Positions 14,645-19,787 of a stretch of 19,787 bases of DNA are shown here, in pieces. Below the pieces are notes generated by a model, which was not told where the DNA came from, ran no database searches, and saw nothing but the letters and a program-made list of their open reading frames with translations. The stretch is from assembly GCA_959020035.1 (NCBI GenBank), contig CAUEQX010000015.1, positions 1-19,787 of the forward strand. The letters run 5' to 3'. The stretch comes from an uncultured Collinsella sp. GTDB taxonomy: Bacteria; Actinomycetota; Coriobacteriia; Coriobacteriales; Coriobacteriaceae. The position numbers and the translations under genes were made by a program. Numbering within the stretch: the stretch's first letter is position 1; every line of letters starts with the position of its first letter.

Positions 14645-15298
14645 ATGGGTTATTCGATCGTCAACATCCTTGGCGGCCTTCTGATCGTCACGTCCACCAT
14701 GGTGGTCGTCTCCAAGAACATCAAGCACGCCATCCGCTGGTATGCGGTGCAGTCGCTGGTGCTCGTGGGGCTTCTCGCCACGCTCGGTGTCACCACCGGT
14801 GCGCAGGAGCTGCTTATGTGGGCTGGATCTGCCTTTATCACCAAGGTCGTCCTGGTCCCTTATATCCTTAACCGCGCATACAAGAAGATGGGTGAGCCGA
14901 GCGACGCATCGCTCAAGGCCGGCCTTAAGCCCGCGTGGGCCATTTGCATCATCGCCGTCGAGGTTGCGATTTGCTTTGCCGTCGTGACGCAGATCAGCCT
15001 GCCCACGGCCGAGGTCGCAACGCCTGCGCTCGCTATTAGCTTCGCTCACTTCTTTGTGGGCCTTACCTGCATCATCTCGCAGCGCAACATCATGAAGCAG
15101 ATCTTTGGATACTGCCTTATGGAAAACGGCAGCCACGTGACGCTCGCGCTTTTGGCTCCCACCGCTCCCGAGATCATCGAGATCGGTATCGCCACCGACG
15201 CCATCTTTGCCGTCATCATCATGTCCATCGTCGTGCGTCGCATTTGGGACGACTCCTACTCGCTCGATGCGCGCGACCTGTCCGAGCTGAGGGGGTAG
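14645..15298 (+). CDS. hyfE: Hydrogenase-4 component E, small membrane subunit
   Basis: A 217-residue membrane protein, one residue longer than E. coli HyfE. The N-terminus IVNILGGLLIVTSTMVVVSKN and the WAGSAFITKVVLVPYILNRA segment fit the family, which resembles a NuoK-like subunit fused to further helices. ENGSHVTLALLAPTAPEIIE and AVIIMSIVVRRIW close the protein. It sits among the antiporter-like subunits in the same order as in E. coli hyf. AGGAGGT lies just upstream of the ATG, and only 3 nt separate its stop from hyfF. Confidence 0.93.
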   Translation: MGYSIVNILGGLLIVTSTMVVVSKNIKHAIRWYAVQSLVLVGLLATLGVTTGAQELLMWAGSAFITKVVLVPYILNRAYKKMGEPSDASLKAGLKPAWAICIIAVEVAICFAVVTQISLPTAEVATPALAISFAHFFVGLTCIISQRNIMKQIFGYCLMENGSHVTLALLAPTAPEIIEIGIATDAIFAVIIMSIVVRRIWDDSYSLDARDLSELRG

Positions 15299-15301
15299 TC
15301 C

Positions 15302-16861
15302 ATGGAAACGTTGATTCTCGCCCTGCTCGCGACTCCTTTGGTGTTCTCGCTGGTCATGGCGTTTTTGCCCAAGAACACGTCCTATAACGTGTTTGCCGGT
15401 CTCAACCTGGTCTCCGTCGCAGCCGTCCTGGTGCTGTCGATTATGACGGCCGGTGACGTCCTTATGAGCGGCGACACCGCGAGCGCTTTTGGCCTGTGGT
15501 TCCACCTCGATTCGCTGGGCGCCATCTTTGTGCTGCTCATCGGCTTTATCGGTTTTCTTACGGGGCTGTTCTCGCTGCCCTATGTAAAGGCCGATATCGA
15601 GGAGGGCTCCATGCCCGCCGAGCGCGCCAAGCAGTATTTTGCGCTGTTTAGCCTGTTTGTGTTCACCATGCTGCTCGCGTGCCTGTCCAACAACATGATC
15701 CTCACGTGGGCCGCCGTGGAGGCAACCACGCTTTCCACCGTGTTCCTCGTGGGTATCTACAAGAACAAGACGGCCCTCGAGGCTTCTTGGAAGTATGCGA
15801 TGGTCTGCACCGCCGGCGTGGCCTTTGGCCTGTTCGGTACGCTGCTGATCTACGCCAACGCCGCCGACGTGATTCCCAACGCCCACGAGGCCGCGTTCCT
15901 GTCGTGCGTGCTGCCGTATGCCGACCAGTTCGACCCGACGCTCATGCGCCTCGCCTTTGCGTTTATCGTGATCGGCTTTGGCACCAAGGCTGGCCTGTTC
16001 CCCATGCACACTTGGCTGCCCGATGCCCACTCTCAGGCTCCGAGTCCTGTCTCGGCCCTGCTCTCGGGTGTTCTGCTTAAGTGTGCCATGCTTGTGATCA
16101 TGCGCTTCTACGGCTTTACCATCCAGGCCGTGGGTGCCGAGTATCCGCAACTTCTGCTGTTGATCGTCGGCACGCTGTCCATTTTGGTGGCGGCACTCTC
16201 GATGTTTCGCCAGGACGACCTCAAGCGCCGCTTTGCGTACTCGTCTGTGGAGAACGTGGGCGTTATCGCCCTGTGCCTGGGTATCGGTGGCCCGCTGGGT
16301 ATCGCCGCGGCCCTGCTGCACTGCGTGTTCCACGGCTTTACCAAGACGCTTGCCTTCTGCGTGTCCGGCAACATCCAGCACGCCTTTGGCACGCGTAGCC
16401 TGGCCAAGATCCAGGGCGTCGTCGAGGTTGCGCCCGCAACCGCCGCGCTCGCCATCCTGGCGCTGCTCGGCCTCGCCGCCTTCCCGCCCTTTGGCATGTT
16501 CATCTCTGAGTTCCTGACTTTTGTCGCCGGTGTTACCGCCGGTCCCATGTGGCTGGTCGTCGTGGTCGCCCTCGGTCTTACCGTGGCCATCTCCGCGCTC
16601 ACCCGTATCGCACTCAAGTCGGTATTCGGCCATGCGCCCCAGGGTATGGGCAAGCATGAGGCCCCGGCGCTCATGCTTATCCCCGAAATCATCCTGGCTG
16701 TCATGATCTTGTGGTTTGGCATCGCCACCCCGCTGCCCCTCGTGCACGGTGTGGAGACCGCTACCGGCATCGTGCTCGAGCAGGGCACCGAGGAACTTCA
16801 CGCGACGCCGATGTACCGCGCTGTGTTCGGTACCGAGACCGCTCAGAGCGAGGTGGAGTAA
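15302..16861 (+). CDS. hyfF: Hydrogenase-4 component F, antiporter-like membrane subunit
   Basis: A 519-residue polytopic protein (E. coli HyfF about 526). Expected antiporter-like residues are E140 in WAAVEATTLSTVFLVG, K229 in IGFGTKAGLFPMHTWLPDAH, and K260 in SALLSGVLLKCAML. SVENVGVIALCLGIGG and HGFTKTLAFCVSGN are further family segments. With HyfB and HyfD it gives the complex three putative ion-translocating modules. The ribosome site GAGGGGG lies inside the hyfE 3' end, so translation is coupled. Stop and next start are 3 nt apart. Confidence 0.95.
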   Translation: METLILALLATPLVFSLVMAFLPKNTSYNVFAGLNLVSVAAVLVLSIMTAGDVLMSGDTASAFGLWFHLDSLGAIFVLLIGFIGFLTGLFSLPYVKADIEEGSMPAERAKQYFALFSLFVFTMLLACLSNNMILTWAAVEATTLSTVFLVGIYKNKTALEASWKYAMVCTAGVAFGLFGTLLIYANAADVIPNAHEAAFLSCVLPYADQFDPTLMRLAFAFIVIGFGTKAGLFPMHTWLPDAHSQAPSPVSALLSGVLLKCAMLVIMRFYGFTIQAVGAEYPQLLLLIVGTLSILVAALSMFRQDDLKRRFAYSSVENVGVIALCLGIGGPLGIAAALLHCVFHGFTKTLAFCVSGNIQHAFGTRSLAKIQGVVEVAPATAALAILALLGLAAFPPFGMFISEFLTFVAGVTAGPMWLVVVVALGLTVAISALTRIALKSVFGHAPQGMGKHEAPALMLIPEIILAVMILWFGIATPLPLVHGVETATGIVLEQGTEELHATPMYRAVFGTETAQSEVE

Positions 16862-16864
16862 CGA

Positions 16865-18637
16865 ATGATTGAAACTGAGAACAAGGTGTATGCCCGTCGC
16901 TGCGAGAGCCATGTCGAGGCCCTGCGCCGCGCCGTTCCGGGCTGCATCGAGAAGGTCGAGTGGCAGTGCGAGGACCAGCTGACGATCACCGTCAAGCAGG
17001 ACAAGCTGCCCGAGGCCGTCCACTACCTGTACTACGAACGCTACGGCTGGATCCCCGTGATCATCGGCAACGACGAGCGCAGCCTGTGCGGCCGTTATGC
17101 CGTGTACTACGTCATCTCCATGGAGGGGGAGGACCCCGGCTGGGTGACCGTGCGTGCCGAGGTCGATCCCGCCAAGATGACGTTCCCGTCCGTGACGCCG
17201 TTCGTTCCCGCCTGCGTGTGGGGCGAGCGCGAGCTGCGCGATATGTTCGGCCTGATCCCCGAGGGTCTGCCCGATCGTCGTCGCCTGGTGCTGCCCGACG
17301 ATTGGCCCAGCGGCCTGTACCCGCTGCGCAAGGACTCCATGGACTACCGCTTCCGTCCCGCTCCCGCGAGCGACATGGAAAACTATGAGTTCTTGGCCGA
17401 TACCAAGGGCAAGGAGACGACGCTTGTCCCCATGGGCCCGTTGCACATTACCTCCGACGAGCCCGTCCACTTCCGCCTGTTCGTTGAGGGCGAGACGATC
17501 GTCGACGCCGACTACCGTCTGTTCTACGTGCACCGCGGCATGGAGAAGGTCGCCGAGACGCGCCTGAACTATGACGCCGTGACGTTCCTCGCCGACCGCA
17601 TCTGCGGCATCTGCGGCTGCGCCCACTCGGTGGCCTATGCCGAGGCCGTCGAGCGCGCCCAGGGCATCCATGTCCCGCCGCGCGCCCAGTACATCCGCGC
17701 CATCATGCTCGAGGTCGAGCGTCTGCACTCGCATCTGCTCAACATTGGCCTGGCGTCGCACTACACGGGCTTCGACTCCGGCTTCCAGCAGTTCTTCCGC
17801 GTCCGCGAGAAGTCCATGGATCTGGCCGAGAAGCTCTCCGGTCACCGCAAGACCTACGGTCTCAACGTGATCGGCGGCGTGCGTCGCGACATTTTGGCCG
17901 AGCAGAAGCTCTCCACGCTGACGACCATCCACCAGCTGCGCTCCGAGGTTCAGGAGCTCGTCGACGTCTTGCTCTCCACGCCCAACTTTATTGAGCGTAC
18001 GAGTGGCATCGGCATTCTGGACCGCAAGATCGCACGCGACTTCTCGCCGGTCGGCCCGCTCATGCGTGGCTCGGGCTATGCCCGCGACGTGCGCTTTGAC
18101 CATCCCTTCGACGGCTACGCCGATCCGGACGTCCAAAAGATGCACGCCGCCACGGCCGACACCTGCGATGCCTTCGGCCGCACCGCCGTCCGCATCCAGG
18201 AGGTCTACGATTCGATCGACATGATCGAGACCATGCTCGAGAACTGCCCGTCGGGCCCCATCCTCACAACGGATTGGGAGTACACCCCGCACAAGTACGC
18301 CATCGGCGCCACCGAGGCGCCGCGCGGCGAGGACGTGCACTGGGCGATGCTCGCCAACAACCAGAAGTGCTACCGCTGGCGCGCCAAGGCCGCCACGTAC
18401 AGCAACTGGCCGGTCCTGCGCTACATGTTCCGCGGCAACACCGTGGGCGACGCGGCGCTGATCGTCGGTTCACTGGACCCGTGCTACTCCTGCACCGACC
18501 GCGTGACGGTGACCGACGTCGCCGCCAAGCGCGACCATGTGCTCGACAAGGAGCAGTTCGAAAACGTCTGGCGCGACAAGTCGCCGCTTGCGGGCGAGGG
18601 CACCGTGGCCGCTCCGCTCGATGAGGAGGCGCTCTAA
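16865..18637 (+). CDS. hyfG: Hydrogenase-4 large subunit (NiFe active site), NuoC-NuoD-like fusion, precursor form
   Basis: A 590-residue precursor (E. coli HyfG 555, HycE 569). Residues 1 to about 175 are NuoC-like (FVPACVWGERELRDMFG). The rest is NuoD-like and holds the NiFe ligands: L1 motif R245-I-C247-G-I-C250-GCAH254 and L2 motif D538-P-C540-YSC543-TDR546. E. coli HycE is cleaved by its maturation protease just after the same DPCYSCTDR, so the mature form here probably ends at R546, removing a 44-residue tail (32 in E. coli HycE). The tail is longer than usual and acidic at the end. It makes H2 from protons and electrons arriving through HyfI. The maturation genes and the protease are not in this window. 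Confidence 0.97.
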   Translation: MIETENKVYARRCESHVEALRRAVPGCIEKVEWQCEDQLTITVKQDKLPEAVHYLYYERYGWIPVIIGNDERSLCGRYAVYYVISMEGEDPGWVTVRAEVDPAKMTFPSVTPFVPACVWGERELRDMFGLIPEGLPDRRRLVLPDDWPSGLYPLRKDSMDYRFRPAPASDMENYEFLADTKGKETTLVPMGPLHITSDEPVHFRLFVEGETIVDADYRLFYVHRGMEKVAETRLNYDAVTFLADRICGICGCAHSVAYAEAVERAQGIHVPPRAQYIRAIMLEVERLHSHLLNIGLASHYTGFDSGFQQFFRVREKSMDLAEKLSGHRKTYGLNVIGGVRRDILAEQKLSTLTTIHQLRSEVQELVDVLLSTPNFIERTSGIGILDRKIARDFSPVGPLMRGSGYARDVRFDHPFDGYADPDVQKMHAATADTCDAFGRTAVRIQEVYDSIDMIETMLENCPSGPILTTDWEYTPHKYAIGATEAPRGEDVHWAMLANNQKCYRWRAKAATYSNWPVLRYMFRGNTVGDAALIVGSLDPCYSCTDRVTVTDVAAKRDHVLDKEQFENVWRDKSPLAGEGTVAAPLDEEAL

Positions 18638-18638
18638 T

Positions 18639-19355
18639 ATGCTGAAGCTTTGGGAGGTTAACGCCAAGGCCGGCGACGCGACGGTCAAGTACCCGTTTGC
18701 GCCGTTCCCCACCAACAAGGACATGCGCGGCAAGCCCGAGCACAATGCCGAGCTCTGCATCGCCTGCGGTGCCTGCGGCGTGGCATGCCCGGCCGATGCC
18801 ATTCGCATGGACACCGACCTTGCGGCCGATACCATTACCTGGTCGATCGACTACGGCCGCTGCATCTTTTGCGGCCGCTGCGAGGAAGCCTGCCCCATGG
18901 AGGCCATCAAGCTCACCGAGGAGTTTGAGCTTGCCGTCATGAGCAAGGACGACCTCACCAGCAAGAGCGTCTATACGCTCGAGCACTGCTCGCGCTGCGG
19001 CAAGCCGTTTGCCCCGCACAAGGAGATCGACTACGCAAAGCGCCTGCTGCAAAAGGCCGGCGGCATGGAGGCCGAGCAGGCTGCCCGTACCGTCGGTATG
19101 TGCCAGGAGTGCAAGCGCGAGCTCGACGCCCTGCGCGCCGCCTCGGCCGTAAAGACCGGCAACGCTGCCGGCATGGCTGCCAACGAGACGCTTGCGTCCG
19201 GTGAGCCCCAGGGCCCCGGCATGGAGTATCTGGGCGGCCACGGCGTGAACCCGGAGTATATCGACCGCGAGCTCAACCCCGATGCGCCCGAGATTCCCGC
19301 CGGTCCGGCGCCGGTCGAGGGCATCATCATGGATTTTGAAACGAAGGAGGAGTAA
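18639..19355 (+). CDS. hyfH: Hydrogenase-4 component H, two-cluster ferredoxin-like subunit (NuoI-like)
   Basis: A 238-residue protein with the HyfH/HycF layout: TATVKYPFAP-like ATVKYPFAPF, then two [4Fe-4S] motifs C40-C43-C46-C50 and C75-C78-C81-C85, and a CxxC pair C117-C120 (CSRCGKPFAP) with C155-C158 (CQEC), possibly a zinc- or rubredoxin-like site. E. coli HyfH has about 181 residues; the extra ~57 residues at the C-terminus (from about 180) are rich in Gly, Pro and acidic residues and look disordered. The ATG at 18639 is chosen because GAGGAGG (18623-18629) precedes it and the next residues match MLKLL of the family; the frame extends upstream inside hyfG but that part is not coding. 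Confidence 0.94.
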   Translation: MLKLWEVNAKAGDATVKYPFAPFPTNKDMRGKPEHNAELCIACGACGVACPADAIRMDTDLAADTITWSIDYGRCIFCGRCEEACPMEAIKLTEEFELAVMSKDDLTSKSVYTLEHCSRCGKPFAPHKEIDYAKRLLQKAGGMEAEQAARTVGMCQECKRELDALRAASAVKTGNAAGMAANETLASGEPQGPGMEYLGGHGVNPEYIDRELNPDAPEIPAGPAPVEGIIMDFETKEE

Positions 19356-19357
19356 CC

Positions 19358-19787
19358 ATGGCCGAACCCACGCTTTTGCCCGAGCGGCTCCAGTACCGCC
19401 CGACCAAGATCGAGCTCGACGAGAGCATCGAGAAGGCCAAGGCGACCCTTCTTAAGAAGATCAAGCGCTCGGTGTACGTCTACCGTGTGGACTGCGGCGG
19501 CTGCAACGGCTGCGAGATCGAGATCTTCGGTTCCATCACGCCCGTCTTCGACGTCGAGCGCTTTGGCATCAAGGTCGTGCCCTCGCCCCGTCACGCCGAT
19601 GTGCTGCTGTACACCGGCGCCGTAACGCGTGCCATGCGCATGCCGGCCCTGCGCGCCTTTGAGGCCGCACCCGATCCCAAGATCGTGGTGTCCTATGGCG
19701 CGTGCGGCTGCACCGGCGGCATCTTCTACGACAACTACTGCGTCTGGGGTGGCACGGACAAGATCTTGCCGGTCGATGTCTATATCC
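19358..19787 (+). CDS. hyfI: Hydrogenase-4 small subunit (NuoB-like), truncated by window end
   Basis: The first 143 residues are visible with no stop. VYVYRVDCGGCNGCEIEIFG (from about residue 39) and YGACGCTGGIFYDNYCVWGG match HyfI/HycG, the NuoB-like subunit that holds the proximal [4Fe-4S] cluster next to the NiFe site. Cluster ligands among C46, C49, C52 and C116 are seen; the last ligand, expected in a PGCPPTP segment, falls just beyond the window. GGAGGAG precedes the ATG, which follows the hyfH stop by 2 nt. C118 is an additional Cys where E. coli has Asn. Confidence 0.95.
   Translation, partial: MAEPTLLPERLQYRPTKIELDESIEKAKATLLKKIKRSVYVYRVDCGGCNGCEIEIFGSITPVFDVERFGIKVVPSPRHADVLLYTGAVTRAMRMPALRAFEAAPDPKIVVSYGACGCTGGIFYDNYCVWGGTDKILPVDVYI

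Noticed and set aside
14597..18340. A 1247-codon open frame on the minus strand across hyfE, hyfF and hyfG
   Set aside because: It lies antisense to three well-recognised genes. Its translation is dominated by His, Arg, Gly, Asp and Gln with no family resemblance, as expected from GC-biased third positions in the real genes.

Overview
The window looks like the chromosome of a fermentative, anaerobic, high-GC actinomycete of the class Coriobacteriia; Collinsella is my best guess. This rests on codon bias and family resemblance, not on a database match. The main content is a selenium-supply gene cluster followed, about 4.5 kb later, by most of a selenocysteine-dependent formate hydrogenlyase (FHL) gene cluster. 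Between them lies a small accessory region.

Bases 1-2343 hold the selenium cluster. It contains the 3' end of selD (selenophosphate synthetase), yedF (TusA-like plus DsrE-like), a small DUF3343 Se/S-carrier-like protein, and a PLP cysteine desulfurase / selenocysteine lyase-like enzyme. A textbook terminator closes it. Next come brnQ (branched-chain amino acid carrier) and a two-gene tRNA unit (Pro-UGG, Gly-UCC) with its own consensus promoter and terminator.

Bases 4050-6360 are accessory. A lone minus-strand gene encodes an AbiEi-like N-terminal region fused to a DUF559-type PD-(D/E)XK nuclease-like domain. It is bracketed by two near-identical long palindromes. Beside it is a minus-strand toxin-antitoxin pair that joins a RelB/DinJ-type antitoxin to a PIN-domain toxin. 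An AT-richer intergenic stretch follows, with a 10-bp-arm palindrome and a strongly structured leader.

From 6695 to the window end everything is on the plus strand: hydN, fdhF and hyfA-B-C-D-E-F-G-H-I, with hyfI cut by the window edge. fdhF carries an in-frame UGA at codon 140, exactly where E. coli FdhF has selenocysteine. A SECIS-like hairpin has its GGUCU loop 18 nt after the UGA, as in E. coli. An uncorrected gene caller would split the gene in two.

Working model: the membrane complex oxidises formate at FdhF (Sec/Mo), passes electrons through the HyfA/HydN/HyfH/HyfI iron-sulfur clusters to the NiFe site in HyfG, and evolves H2. HyfB, HyfD and HyfF are three antiporter-like membrane subunits, so this is the FHL-2 / hydrogenase-4 type (group 4a) and not the smaller Hyc type. 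The upstream selenium genes would supply selenophosphate for the Sec residue.
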